Below are positions 26,960 to 38,000 of a stretch of 64,000 nt of DNA, one piece after another (the first letter of the stretch is position 1; every line of letters starts with the position of its first letter). The DNA comes from Lysobacter sp. FW306-1B-D06B (lineage in GTDB: Bacteria; Pseudomonadota; Gammaproteobacteria; Xanthomonadales; Xanthomonadaceae): NCBI RefSeq assembly GCF_038446665.1, contig NZ_CP151802.1, forward strand, positions 1,488,001 through 1,552,000, written 5' to 3'. The notes beneath the pieces were generated by a model. The model made no database searches. It worked only from the letters and a program-made list of their open reading frames with translations, and was not told the origin of the DNA. Position numbers and translations under genes: made by a program.

Positions 26960-28507
26960 ATGAATCAGCAGTTCCGCGCGCCGACGCAGGCGTCGTTGGC
27001 GATGGCGCTCGTCGCGGCGCTCTTCGCGCCGACGGCATGGGCCGCGTTCGACAGCGGCAGCACCGGTGCCGACGGCGTGCTCAATCCGACGGCCAGCACC
27101 GAGATCCAGCTGCCGCCGTCGGGCATCCTCAACTACACCACCATCAACATTCCCGTCGGCGTCAGCGTCAAGTTCAAGCGCAATGCCGCCAACACGCCGG
27201 TGTACATCCTGGCCAGTGGCGACGTGACCATCGCCGGCACGATCGACGTGCGTGGCGAGGATGGAAAGCCGACCGGCACTTACGGCAATGGCGCCCAGGC
27301 CGATGACGCCTTGCCGGGCGAGGGTGGCCCGGGCGGCTTCCGCGGCGGTCGCGGCGGCGGCGGCGATGCGCAGCAACGCGTGGAGATCATCCGCGGTGGT
27401 GCCGGACTCGGGCCGGGCGGTGGTCCGGGCGGTATCGAAGGCGGCGACGGCTGCACGCCCGCGGGTGGCTACTACAAGTACGTCGGCACGGGCGGCGGCT
27501 ACGCCAACAACGCCTACAAGTACTACACCACGCACCAGTGCGCCGCGAACTACGGTCCCGCGGGCCTCTCATACGGCTCGACGCTGCTGCAGCCGCTGGT
27601 GGGCGGTTCCGGCGGCGGTGGTGGCCGGGGCGGCACCAACTATCCCGGTTCCGGCGGCGGCGGCGGCGGTGGCGCGATCCTGATCGCGTCGTCGGGCACG
27701 CTGAGGATTACCGGCAGCGTCGACGCGACGGGCGGCGATGGTGCAGGACATGGAGGCACCGGTGCCGGCGGTCAGGGCGCGGGCGGTTCCGGCGGCGCGA
27801 TCCGACTGGTCGCAACCACCGTCGCAGGCAACGGCACGGTCTATGCGTCCGGCGGCTGCATCAACTACAACGGCAACCGGCGCCAGTACTGCGGCTACGA
27901 CGGCAGGAGCGTCTACGGCGGCTCCGAAGGTCGCATCCGCATCGAAGGCGAATCGGTCACCTACAACGGCACGTCGCAGCCCACCTACGTGCGCGGCGAC
28001 ATCGGCCCGGTGTTCATCGCCAATGCGCCGGCGTTGCGTATTTCCTCCGTCGCCGGCCAGGCCGTCGCGGCGGTTCCCACGGGCACCAACGACGTGAACC
28101 TGCCGGACACCACGACCGGTCCGGTGGTGGTCGGATTCGAGACCACCAACGTGCCCGTCGGCAACACGGTGCAGTTGCGCATCGTGCCGGCGTCCGGAAC
28201 GCCCAGCGAGGCGATCAGCCCCGCCATCACCGGAACCACGGCAGCGGGAACCGCGCAGGTCTCCGTGACGCTGCCACGTGGATCGAGCACGTTGCAGGCC
28301 ACCACCACCTACACCGTCGTCATCGCCGCGCTGGAAGACGAAGCGCTGCGCGAGAAGCTCTCGCGACTTGCGCAGAACGAGCGCGTGGAAAAGGTGGAGG
28401 TGACCGTGGCGCTGCACGGCGGCGCGCGCGCGAGGCTCATCACCGACAGCGGCAAATCGTTCGACCTGCCTTACGAGGCATTGAGCGAGATCGGCTTCAA
28501 GGGTTGA
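26960..28507 (+). CDS. Glycine-rich secreted protein, paralogue 2
   Basis: A 515-aa tandem duplicate of the preceding gene, with the same order of signal peptide (LAMALVAALFAPTAWA), beta-helix-like strands, Gly-rich core (GGSGGGGGRGGTNYPGSG is identical in both) and C-terminal domain. Even the leader (AGGAGCTAC-CATGAATCAG) is conserved, so duplication included the ribosome-binding site. Divergence is concentrated in the middle insert (YKYVGTGGGYANNAYKYYTT here), which suggests a variable exposed loop. No catalytic motif is visible. Confidence 0.82.
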   Translation: MNQQFRAPTQASLAMALVAALFAPTAWAAFDSGSTGADGVLNPTASTEIQLPPSGILNYTTINIPVGVSVKFKRNAANTPVYILASGDVTIAGTIDVRGEDGKPTGTYGNGAQADDALPGEGGPGGFRGGRGGGGDAQQRVEIIRGGAGLGPGGGPGGIEGGDGCTPAGGYYKYVGTGGGYANNAYKYYTTHQCAANYGPAGLSYGSTLLQPLVGGSGGGGGRGGTNYPGSGGGGGGGAILIASSGTLRITGSVDATGGDGAGHGGTGAGGQGAGGSGGAIRLVATTVAGNGTVYASGGCINYNGNRRQYCGYDGRSVYGGSEGRIRIEGESVTYNGTSQPTYVRGDIGPVFIANAPALRISSVAGQAVAAVPTGTNDVNLPDTTTGPVVVGFETTNVPVGNTVQLRIVPASGTPSEAISPAITGTTAAGTAQVSVTLPRGSSTLQATTTYTVVIAALEDEALREKLSRLAQNERVEKVEVTVALHGGARARLITDSGKSFDLPYEALSEIGFKG

Positions 28508-28559
28508 AGCAACCGGCATCGGCAGCTGGAAACAACGCAGGCAGGGACGTGCGGTCACC

Positions 28560-31500
28560 ATGAGTCAATCCGAACACACCAGCAGGAAGTTGCGTCGTGG
28601 TTCGCGGCGCGCCATCGGCACCGTGTGCATGGCCTTGTTGGCCTGCATGCCGTGGACGACCGGCGCCGCGGACCTCACGCTGGGCGACGGCGTGGTGGTG
28701 AAGTTCGGTGACGACGCGCAACTGGTCGTGCGCGACAAGCTTGCGGCCGGCAAGGGCGTGGCGCTGACCAGCGACAAGGACGACAGCGTCGGCGGACAGG
28801 CCGGCACCGGCCAGGGCGTTCCGGCCGCGGGCGACTGGCAGGGCGTGCGCATCGAGAAATCGGCGCAGGCCTTTGGCGCGCTCACGTTCGAGGACCTGCG
28901 CATCCGCTACGCCGGTGGCGACGAGGGCCGCGCCGCGTTCACGCTGCGCGGTGTGAGTCCGACGCTGAAATACCTGCAGGTGACGGACAACACGAACGGC
29001 CTGCGCCTGCTCGAAGGTGCGTCGCCCGCGATCACCGGCTCCAGCTTCTTGCGTAACGGCGTTGGCCTGGATGTGGAACGCAACAGCGCGCCCACGATCG
29101 GGTCCACGCAGTTCGCCGGCAATCGCGAACAGGCCGTCGTCAATCGCTGGCCGACGACGCCGGTCCAGGCAACCGGCAACTGGTGGGGACATTCGACCGG
29201 GCCGCGCGACGCCGCCGGCAATCCCGCCGGACAGGGCGACGCCGTTTCGGCCGGCGTGAACTACGCCAGCTTCCTCACGGCCGTGCCGCTCATCAATCCG
29301 ACCGTGCGGCTTGCCGCGCCGGCGACGTACTTCGAACAGCGCCGCATCGCGCTGGAACTGTCGTGCGTGAATGCCACCGAGTTCCGCCTCGCCGAGAACA
29401 ACGCGTTCACCGGCGTGGCCTTCCAGCCGCTCACCGACGGCCGCGCGAACGTGGAGTTCGACGTTTCCGCCGGCGACGGTCGCAAGACGCTGCACGCGCA
29501 GTTCCGCGATCCTACCGGCGCCGTCGTCACGGCGACGCTCGCCGGCGGCGTGCTCATCGACACGCAGCCGCCGCAGGTGGCCATCGCCAATCCCGCCGCG
29601 GGCAGCCTGATCCGCGAATCGGTCGACATCGAAGTCAACGCAAGCGACGTCTCCGGCGTTCGCCAGGTGCAGATCCTGCGCGACACGACGGTGCTCGCCA
29701 CCGACACCACCGCGCCGTATGCGTACGCCTGGAACACCGACAGCGTGTCCGACGGCAACTACGTGCTCAAGGCGATCGCCACCGACGAAGCCGGCCGCGT
29801 GGCCGAACACAGCATCACCGTGACCGTCTCGCACGGCGCGCCGGTGCCGGACGTCGAAGGCCCGCAGCTGGGCAACATCAAGGCCAACGGCATCGCACTG
29901 GCCGATGGCATGACCTTCACTGGCAACAGCACGCTCGCCTTCACCGCGAGCGACCGCAGCGCGATTTCGCGCATCGAGTTGCTGCTCGACGGCGTGGTCG
30001 TCGCCACCGCGACGGGCACCAGCCAGTACACCGCGCTGCTCGACCTTGCCAATGTCGCCAACGGCGTGCATGCGCTGGCGCTGCGCGCGTTCGACTCGCT
30101 GGCCAACCAGAACACGGTGACGTATTCGATCACCGTCGCGCATGCGCCGCCTGCGGCGCCGACGCTGACGCAGCCCGCCAACGGCCTGGTCACGCGCAAC
30201 GCGGCCCTGACCGTGTCCGGCAATGCGAAGGCGGGCAGCAGCGTGCAGGTGCTGATCAACGACGTCGCCGCGGGCGACGCCGTGACCGCCGGCAGCGATG
30301 GCCGCTTCGCCGCGCCGGTGACCCTGGTCCCGGGCGAGAACCAGCTGCGCGCCACCGCGACTGACCAGCACGGCACCAGCGCGCTGTCCGCAGTGGTGAG
30401 GGTGACGCTGGACGTGACCGTCCCGTCGGCGCCATCGGGCCTTGCGGCCGCGCCGATGACGGGCGGAAAGATCCGCCTGACCTGGGCCGCGGCCAGCGAC
30501 ACCAACGTCGTCGCGCACGAGATCTACCGCGCAGGCAACGAGTTCGCCGCCATCGGCGAAGCGCAGAAGCTGGTTCGACTCACCGCCTCGGCCATCGCCT
30601 ACGAGGACGCACCGGCGGCGGACGGCCAGTACTTCTACCGCGTGGTCGCGGTGAATGCGGCCGGCACGCCGAGCGCGCCGACCAACATCGCCAACGCCAC
30701 CATCGACCGCACGCCGCCGGCCGCCGAGCGCGTGGAATACACGCCGCAAGGTGCCTACGACGCCAACACCCAGACCTACGGCCAGGGCCGCGTGGACTTG
30801 CGCGTCACCGTGAGCGAGCCGCTCGTCGGCACGCCGTACTTCAGCATCGTGCCCGAAGGCGGCCTGCCGGTTCCGGTGGACCTGATCAAGCGCGACGACA
30901 CGCATTACGAAGGCACGCTGACGCTGGCCTCCGGTGCGGGCAGCGGCGTGGCCAACGTGCTGTTCTCGGCGCGCGACCTGGTCGGCAACCGTGGCGTGGA
31001 CGTGCGCGAGGGCGGTTCGCTGCGCATCGACACCGTCGGGCCGGAGCTGGTGCAGATCGCGCTGGATCCGCAGGCGCCGATCAAGGCCGATGCCGATCGC
31101 GAGATCACCGCGACGCTGAACTTCAGCGAGGCGCTGCCTGCCGGCAAGACACCGGTGGTGCGCTACCAGCTTTCCGGCAATGGCCGCACGCCGGTCGCGA
31201 CCGGTGCGCCGGAGCGCATCGATGCACAGACCTGGCGCGTGCGCTTCGAGCTGCCGGCCGACGCCGGTCAGGCTTCGCCGGAACTGCTGAGCCTGAGCCA
31301 ACAGTCCGAGGACGCACTGGGCAATACGTCCAGCCGCGTCACCGCCGCCAACGAAGCCCAGGTCTATCAGGGCGAGTTGCCGGCGCTGAACGTGCCGCTC
31401 GGTGTCACCGCATCGGCGCTGCCGGCGGGCCAGGTGCGCCTGCAGTGGCAGGCGGTCGAAGGCGCGACGGCTTACCAGATCTACCGCCAGGCACCGGGCG

Positions 31501-34500
31501 AACCGGCGCTGGTCGAGCGCGTCCGCGCCACGCAGGCGCAGACGACCGACAGCACGGCGGTCGATGGCCTGTATCGCTACACCGTCGCATCGGTGCGCAC
31601 CTCCAACGGCCAGGAAACGCTGAGCGGCCAGTCGTCCGTCGCGCAGGTCACCACCAGCCGCACCGCACCGGGCGCACCGCAGAACCTCGCGCTGAGCCTG
31701 ATTCCGCAGGGCGTGCTGGCGACGTGGCAGCCGCCGGTCGGCACCGCGCCGGCAAGCTATCGCCTGTACCGCGCGGCGACGGCGACGATCACCTCGGTCG
31801 CCGGCCTGACGCCGCTCAAGCAGAACATCAAGACCACGCAGGTGGTGGATGCGGTGCCGTCGCAGGACGAACACGCCTACGTCGTGACCGCGCTCGACGC
31901 GGCCGGCAACGAATCGGCGATCTCCAACTCGGTCTACCTCAACTTCAGCCTGCTGCCGGTCAAGACGCTGCACGTCGATCAGCTCGGCACCGCATTGCCG
32001 GTGCTGGCCTGGACGCCGAACGGCAGCGGCGCGACGGGCTACGACGTCTACGTCGGTGAAGGCGAAGCGCGCTTCAAGCTCACGACGCAGCCGATCACCG
32101 CGACCACGCTCACCGACACCGGCTACACCGGCGGCGAGCGCCGCTACACGGTGGAAGCCGTCGACGCCAACGGCGTGCGCATGGCGCGCGAGATCCTCCT
32201 GCCGAACGCCTCGCTGCAGGTGGTCGGTGGCCTGCCGCTCAAGCGCAACGTGATGAACCGCCTCAACGTGCAGGTGACCAACCTGTCGTCGGCGGCGCTC
32301 AACGTGGCCAAGGTCGTGGCGAAGGTCGGTGCGCGCGAGTTCCGCTCGGAAGCCTTCGCCCTGGGCGGCAACGCCACCAAGGTGGTGCCGCTGGTGGTGG
32401 GCGGTTATCCGGACCTGCCGAATCCGGCCGCACTGACGCTGCTGCTGGAGAACGAAGCCAGCGAAGGCGAGCGCATGCGCATCGGCCGCGATCAGCAGGC
32501 GTCGGTGGTCGACAGCGCGCTCGTCGTCGGACTGGATGCGGAAGGCTTCACGCGCGGCGCCACCGGCAAGGTGCGCCTGACGGTGGAGAACACCTCCGAC
32601 GTCGAAGTCGAACTGCTCACCGCGCGCAACTCCGGTCGCGACGCCTCCAACGAGCTTCGCCTGAAGCTGATGGACAACGACGGCAACCTGCTCAGCACAG
32701 TGCCGTACCGCCAGGCCACCGGCGCGGGCGTGATCACGCTGGCGCAGGGTCAGACGGTGGCGCGCATCGCACCGGGCCAGCGCTACGTGTCCGACGTGTT
32801 CCAGATGCCCGTGCCCGCAAGCGCGCCCGATCGCGTGCGCCTGAAGCTGGAGGTCGACAAGCTGCGTTACAGCACCGGCCAGGCCGAAGAAGTGGCGATC
32901 CCGGGCATGGGCAGCGAACGCGCGGTGGATCTGGTGGAAACGCCGTACTCCGGCGAGATCACCTCCGTCGATCCGGTGGTCTCCTTCGGCACCGGCGATA
33001 TCACGATCCGCGGCCGCGCCGTCGATCGCGCCTCGCAGGCGCCGGTGCCCAACGCACCGTTGAAGATCGCGTTGAACCAGGAAGGCTTCGAGCGCCTGAC
33101 CGACGTGATGACCGACGCGGAAGGCGGCTTCCGCTACGTCTTCAAGCCGACGCTGACCGACGCCGGTCGCTACCGCGTGGGCGCGATCCATCCGGACATG
33201 ACCGACCGTCCGGAGCACGCCAGCTTCACGATCAACCGCATCCAGATCACGCCGACGCCGTTCAAGCTGACGGTGCCGCGCAACTACGCCTATCGCATCG
33301 ACTTCCGCGCGCGTTCGGGCACCGGTTCGCAGGCCAGCAACCTGCGCGTGATCTACGCGCCGGAATACCAGCCCAGTGGCACGCTGGCGGCGGGCATCAA
33401 GGTGCTGCTGCCGGATCCGATCAGCATCGCGCCCAAGCAGGACCTTTCCCTGCCGGTGAGCGTGTCGGGCGACAACACGGCCGCGCCGAGCGGGCGCGTG
33501 GTGCTGGCGGTGGTGAGCGATGGCTCCGGCGCGACGCCGCTGGCGCTGCTCAACGTCGACTACACGCTGACCGAGGCCAAGCCGGCGCTGTACGCCACGC
33601 CGAACTACGTCGAAGCGGGCCTTGCGCGCGGACAGACGGCGCTCGAGCAGGTCGTGTTCGAGAACAAGGGCTTCGTTGCGATGAGTGAGGTGGTCGTGGA
33701 CCTGCTCGACAAGAGCGGCAACGCGGCGCCGGCCTGGATCACGCTGGCCTCGGGCCGCGCGCTGGGCAGTATCGGCGTCGGCGAGAAGCGCACGGTCGAC
33801 GTCAACGTCGCACCGGACGCCAACGTCGCCGAAGGCATCCACGAGTTCGTGCTGCGAGTCTCCGGCGCCAACCTGCCGGCCGAGACCGTCAACGTGTTCG
33901 TCTCGGTCACGCAGTCGGGCATCGGCAGCCTGCTGTTCAAGGCGTCCGACATCTACACCGCCACGCGCGACAAGAACGGCAACCTGATCCCGGGCCTGGC
34001 GGGCGCGCGCATCTTCCTGCAGAACGAGGCGGTGGTCAGCCAGAGCTTCGAACTGCGGACGGACGCCTACGGCGAGGCCTATTTCCAGAACCTGCCGGCC
34101 GGCAGCTACCGCTTCAAGGCCAGCGCGCAGAACCACCAGGAAGCCGGCGGCCGCGTCTCGGTCAAGCCGGGCCTGACGGTGAACCAGTCGGTGTTCCTGG
34201 AATACAGCCTGATCCAGGTCGAATGGTCGGTGCGCGAAATCACCATCGAGGACCGTTACGAGATCACGCTCAACGCGACGTTTGAAACCGACGTTCCCGC
34301 GCCGGTGGTGGTCATGCAGCCCACCAGCATCAACCTGCCGAAGATGGCGCCGGGCGAAGTGTTCCAGGGCGAGCTGGTGCTGACCAACTATGGCCTGATT
34401 CGCGCCGACAACGTGGTGGCTCGCCCGCCGGGCGCCGATCAGTACTACCGCTTCGAGTTCCTGGTGCAGCCGCCGACGAGCCTGGAAGCCAAGCAGCGCG

Positions 34501-35000
34501 TGCGTCTGCCGTATCGCGTGATCGCGCTGCGTCCGTATGGCTACTACGGTGGCGGTGCCGGCGGTGGTGGCGACGGCGGTGGTGGAGACGACGGCGGCGA
34601 CGATGGCGGCTCTGGTGGTGGCGACGGCCCCGGCGGCATCGATGCTGGAACCGGCACCGGCGGCAACGGCTCGAGCACCGCCCCGGGCGGCAGCGTCAGC
34701 GGCACACCGGGTTGCTACACCTACACAGTCCGCTATCCGGTGAGCTGTCGCTACGTCTGCGCCAACGGCGTGATGAGTGAGAACTGCGGTTCCGCCGCCA
34801 ACTGGTTCTACGTCGACCGCAGCGCATGCCCGGTGGGAACGCCTGCGCCAAGCCCGGGCGGCGGCGGTGTGGGCGGCGGTGGTTGGGGTGGCTCCGGTGG
34901 CCCGGGTTACGGCGGCATGCCGGGCGTACCGCTGTGCGCCAAGGGCTCCGGCGATTGCGACAACCCCGGTGGCAACGACGACAAGGAGGGCGGCGAATGA
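28560..35000 (+). CDS. Giant secreted beta-helix/Ig/FN3 protein upstream of Rhs
   Basis: A 2146-aa protein with a signal peptide (RRAIGTVCMALLACMPWTTGA). Residues about 40-240 form a right-handed beta-helix-like region (DNTNGLRLLEGASPAITGSS). Several Ig-like domains follow (DTQPPQVAIANPAAGS; AAPTLTQPANGLVTRNAALT), then FN3 domains near residues 620-720 and 940-1140 (TVPSAPSGLAA; RTAPGAPQNLALSL). Later come two carboxypeptidase-regulatory-like segments (DAEGGFRYVFKPTLTDAG; TDAYGEAYFQNLPAGSYRF). The tail is Gly/Asp-rich with a Cys cluster (CYTYTVRYPVSCRYVC). The stop overlaps an ATG in the Rhs frame (GAATGATG), so the two are probably coupled. Likely a surface scaffold or carrier for the Rhs protein (inference). 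Confidence 0.82.
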   Translation: MSQSEHTSRKLRRGSRRAIGTVCMALLACMPWTTGAADLTLGDGVVVKFGDDAQLVVRDKLAAGKGVALTSDKDDSVGGQAGTGQGVPAAGDWQGVRIEKSAQAFGALTFEDLRIRYAGGDEGRAAFTLRGVSPTLKYLQVTDNTNGLRLLEGASPAITGSSFLRNGVGLDVERNSAPTIGSTQFAGNREQAVVNRWPTTPVQATGNWWGHSTGPRDAAGNPAGQGDAVSAGVNYASFLTAVPLINPTVRLAAPATYFEQRRIALELSCVNATEFRLAENNAFTGVAFQPLTDGRANVEFDVSAGDGRKTLHAQFRDPTGAVVTATLAGGVLIDTQPPQVAIANPAAGSLIRESVDIEVNASDVSGVRQVQILRDTTVLATDTTAPYAYAWNTDSVSDGNYVLKAIATDEAGRVAEHSITVTVSHGAPVPDVEGPQLGNIKANGIALADGMTFTGNSTLAFTASDRSAISRIELLLDGVVVATATGTSQYTALLDLANVANGVHALALRAFDSLANQNTVTYSITVAHAPPAAPTLTQPANGLVTRNAALTVSGNAKAGSSVQVLINDVAAGDAVTAGSDGRFAAPVTLVPGENQLRATATDQHGTSALSAVVRVTLDVTVPSAPSGLAAAPMTGGKIRLTWAAASDTNVVAHEIYRAGNEFAAIGEAQKLVRLTASAIAYEDAPAADGQYFYRVVAVNAAGTPSAPTNIANATIDRTPPAAERVEYTPQGAYDANTQTYGQGRVDLRVTVSEPLVGTPYFSIVPEGGLPVPVDLIKRDDTHYEGTLTLASGAGSGVANVLFSARDLVGNRGVDVREGGSLRIDTVGPELVQIALDPQAPIKADADREITATLNFSEALPAGKTPVVRYQLSGNGRTPVATGAPERIDAQTWRVRFELPADAGQASPELLSLSQQSEDALGNTSSRVTAANEAQVYQGELPALNVPLGVTASALPAGQVRLQWQAVEGATAYQIYRQAPGEPALVERVRATQAQTTDSTAVDGLYRYTVASVRTSNGQETLSGQSSVAQVTTSRTAPGAPQNLALSLIPQGVLATWQPPVGTAPASYRLYRAATATITSVAGLTPLKQNIKTTQVVDAVPSQDEHAYVVTALDAAGNESAISNSVYLNFSLLPVKTLHVDQLGTALPVLAWTPNGSGATGYDVYVGEGEARFKLTTQPITATTLTDTGYTGGERRYTVEAVDANGVRMAREILLPNASLQVVGGLPLKRNVMNRLNVQVTNLSSAALNVAKVVAKVGAREFRSEAFALGGNATKVVPLVVGGYPDLPNPAALTLLLENEASEGERMRIGRDQQASVVDSALVVGLDAEGFTRGATGKVRLTVENTSDVEVELLTARNSGRDASNELRLKLMDNDGNLLSTVPYRQATGAGVITLAQGQTVARIAPGQRYVSDVFQMPVPASAPDRVRLKLEVDKLRYSTGQAEEVAIPGMGSERAVDLVETPYSGEITSVDPVVSFGTGDITIRGRAVDRASQAPVPNAPLKIALNQEGFERLTDVMTDAEGGFRYVFKPTLTDAGRYRVGAIHPDMTDRPEHASFTINRIQITPTPFKLTVPRNYAYRIDFRARSGTGSQASNLRVIYAPEYQPSGTLAAGIKVLLPDPISIAPKQDLSLPVSVSGDNTAAPSGRVVLAVVSDGSGATPLALLNVDYTLTEAKPALYATPNYVEAGLARGQTALEQVVFENKGFVAMSEVVVDLLDKSGNAAPAWITLASGRALGSIGVGEKRTVDVNVAPDANVAEGIHEFVLRVSGANLPAETVNVFVSVTQSGIGSLLFKASDIYTATRDKNGNLIPGLAGARIFLQNEAVVSQSFELRTDAYGEAYFQNLPAGSYRFKASAQNHQEAGGRVSVKPGLTVNQSVFLEYSLIQVEWSVREITIEDRYEITLNATFETDVPAPVVVMQPTSINLPKMAPGEVFQGELVLTNYGLIRADNVVARPPGADQYYRFEFLVQPPTSLEAKQRVRLPYRVIALRPYGYYGGGAGGGGDGGGGDDGGDDGGSGGGDGPGGIDAGTGTGGNGSSTAPGGSVSGTPGCYTYTVRYPVSCRYVCANGVMSENCGSAANWFYVDRSACPVGTPAPSPGGGGVGGGGWGGSGGPGYGGMPGVPLCAKGSGDCDNPGGNDDKEGGE

Positions 35001-35065
35001 TGCCGCCCCGCTGGATGCAGACGCCCGCGCGTGGGCGCGAACGAACGATGGAAGGGAAAGAAGGG

Positions 35066-38000
35066 ATGCTCACGAATCTGGGCCGCAAGTTGCTGGCGAC
35101 GCTGGTGTTGTTTGTCGCGACGTTCAGCGCTCATGCGCAGACGCAGTTCCCGCTTGGCAGCAATGGCTGGATGGGGCTTGGCAATCGCAACGGCGATTTC
35201 TTCATTGAGCAGGACGACCTGAGCGTGAAGGTGCCCGGCGGCTACGTGCGCATCAACCGCGACTACGACGGCAAGCAGTGGGTGTTCAATCGCCAATGGT
35301 CGGGCCTGGGGCGTCCTTCGTACAACAAGGCGATGTACCCCTCGATGGGCGCCTTCTTCAGTTGCACGGTGGTCGACGGCGTCAGCAGTTGCGATAACAC
35401 CGCCAGTTCAGGCAGTGCCATCGCCATCGGCAATCCGGAGAACGAAGTCCAGCAGACGCGCATTCCGAACGATCCGTTCTTCGGGCGCGATCTGGAGGGA
35501 CGGCCGGTGCCCGACCCCCACGCCGCCGAGTTCGTTGCACGCAATGGTGTGGGTTTCAGCCGCAGTACCGACGGCACTTCGTGGGTGAGCAGCAAGCATC
35601 CGCGCTTCGTCGTGCGTCCGCAGTCGGTGCCGGTGTTGCCGGCGAGCAATGGTGCCGACGCGCATCCTGCGCCCGGAAAGCCCGGGGCCGGCGGTACGCC
35701 CACCACCCTGGTCAACGGTTTCCGGTGGATCGACCGCAGCGGATCCTGGATCGAATACGACAACATCGGCCGCATCACCAGCTACGGCGATCGAAACAAC
35801 GTCAGGGTGTGGTTCCAGTACGGCAGCCACGGACAGGTCGAACGGATCCTGGACGACAACGGTCGTACCGTCTTCACGTTGCTGTACTCCAACGGCAGCG
35901 CGGACTTCATTACCGAAGTGCGCGACCACACGCCGCTGGACGGCAGCATCCGTCGCGTGAAGTACCAGTACGACGGCGACGGCCGCCTTCGTAATGTCGT
36001 CGACGCGCGCGGCAACACGACGTCGTTCGACTACGGCTCGCTCGATTCGCCGGCCTACGACTACAACGGATCGTTCGGTGCGCCAGATAGCGGCGGGTCC
36101 GGCGCGCCCATCGGTGCACGCGCCTCAAGCGCGGCGATGCTGCTCGTCGACACGCGCCGCAAGGTCACCAAGGTGACCGACGCAGAAGGTCGCGTCACCG
36201 AGATCGGATATGGGGTCACCGCGCGCGTGGGCCGAGTCAAGGCGCCCGACGGAGGCCTCACGGAGTTCGACTACGGCTACGACAAGCTGAAGAAAGAGTT
36301 CAGCATCACGGTCAGGTACCCCCAGACTGAGGGCGGCCGCAAGATCGAGACCTTCCGTTTCGACCAGGAAGGTCGCCCTGTCACTCGCGAGGCCAATGGC
36401 AAAGCGCTGATGACCTCGACGGGAAGCGGCCGCTCGATAACCTACATCGATGAGCGCAACGGCAGTACGCAGATCCAGCGGGACAACTTCGACGAAGTTA
36501 CCCGGATCGCGTACGCCGACGGGACTTCGAAGAGCTACGCCTATGAGGCGGGCTCCACCGACGTCCGTGAATTCACCGACGAAGCCGGCACGATCTGGCG
36601 CAACCGCTGGGACGGCCGCGGCAATCTGCTCGACGTCAAGGCAGCCGCAGGTCGACCGGAAGAGCAGGTCACAGAGTACGTCTACAACGCGCGAGGCGAA
36701 GCCGAGCTGATCCGGCGCAAGGGCGGATCGAATCCTGACGGGTCTACCGACGTCGACACCGAAGTGCGCATGACGCGCGACGATAACGGCAATGTCAGCG
36801 AAGTGCTCGATGGTGAGGGAAAGCGGTGGACGTATGAGTACGACAGCCAAGGCAACCTGACCAAGGCGACGAATCCGCTTAATCATCAGTGGGCGTATAC
36901 CTACGACGTCCACGGCAACCTGTTGACGGAGACGGACCCGAACCAACACACGGTCACCTACACATATGACCGAACGGACCTTCCGCTGACCATCACCGAC
37001 GCGCGGGGAAAGATCACGCGAATCGGTTATGACGCCGCCGGGCGCGAATCCAGCATCGCCAACCACTATGGCGAGACATACAGCGATCGCTTCGATGTTG
37101 CGGGTCGCCTCTCCGCATCGAGCGACCCGATCGGGCAGACCGCGGGGTTCTCATATGACGCGTTCGGGCGGCTGACAAAGCTCAAAGATGGCGAGAACTA
37201 CGAGACGCTGCTCGATTATGTCGAGGGCGATGGCGCCGATCGGGGTGGACGGCAACCGGGAAAGATCACGTATCCCACCTTTCAGCGGCTGTTTCGATAC
37301 GACGACCGGAAGCGACCCTCGCTGCAGACCGAGGTGCTTCCAGACGACTCTCTGACCATCGGTTGGACCTATGACGCTGTTGGTCGCGTCCGGACGCAAA
37401 CCGACCCCAATGGGCACACCCGGTCGTTCGAGTATGACGGGCTCGGTCGAATGGTGTCGGCGATCAGTGAAATCGGCGCGACGGTTAAGTTCGGGTATGA
37501 CCATCGCAACAACTTGGTGAGCTTCACTAACCCGAGGCAGAAGGTCACACGGATGGCCTACGACGGCCGTGGCCTTCTGGTTAGCGAAACCAACGCGCTC
37601 GACCAGACGACTCGCTACGTCTACGACGATGCCGGAAACCTGGTCGAGATGCATCGCCCCAACGGTGTCACGGTCAAGTATCAGCATGATGCAGCACAAC
37701 GTCTTGAGCAAAGCCAAGCGTTTGGCACTGACGGTTCATTGCAAGGGGCGCACTCCTATCAATGGGATGCAGCCGGAAACCTGAGCGGCTGGACGACGGG
37801 CCGTGCCAGCAGCGTTCTGGAATATGACGACGCGGACCGCCTGCTCGGCGAGACAGTTCAGGTCGATGGGGTAAGCCTTAGCCGTCGTTACACCTACTAC
37901 GCGAACGACCAGGTAAAGACCTACACAGGCCCGGACGGGATCACGCTGACGTACTCGTACGACAAGAACGACCAGCTGAGCCGGGTCGAGATTCCGGGCG

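Noticed and set aside
28497..34136. 1879-codon antisense open frame opposite the 2146-aa gene
   Set aside because: Long antisense frames are common in GC-rich coding DNA. Composition is Arg/His/Gly/Val-rich with no signal, domain or ribosome site, while the plus-strand frame shows clear domains.
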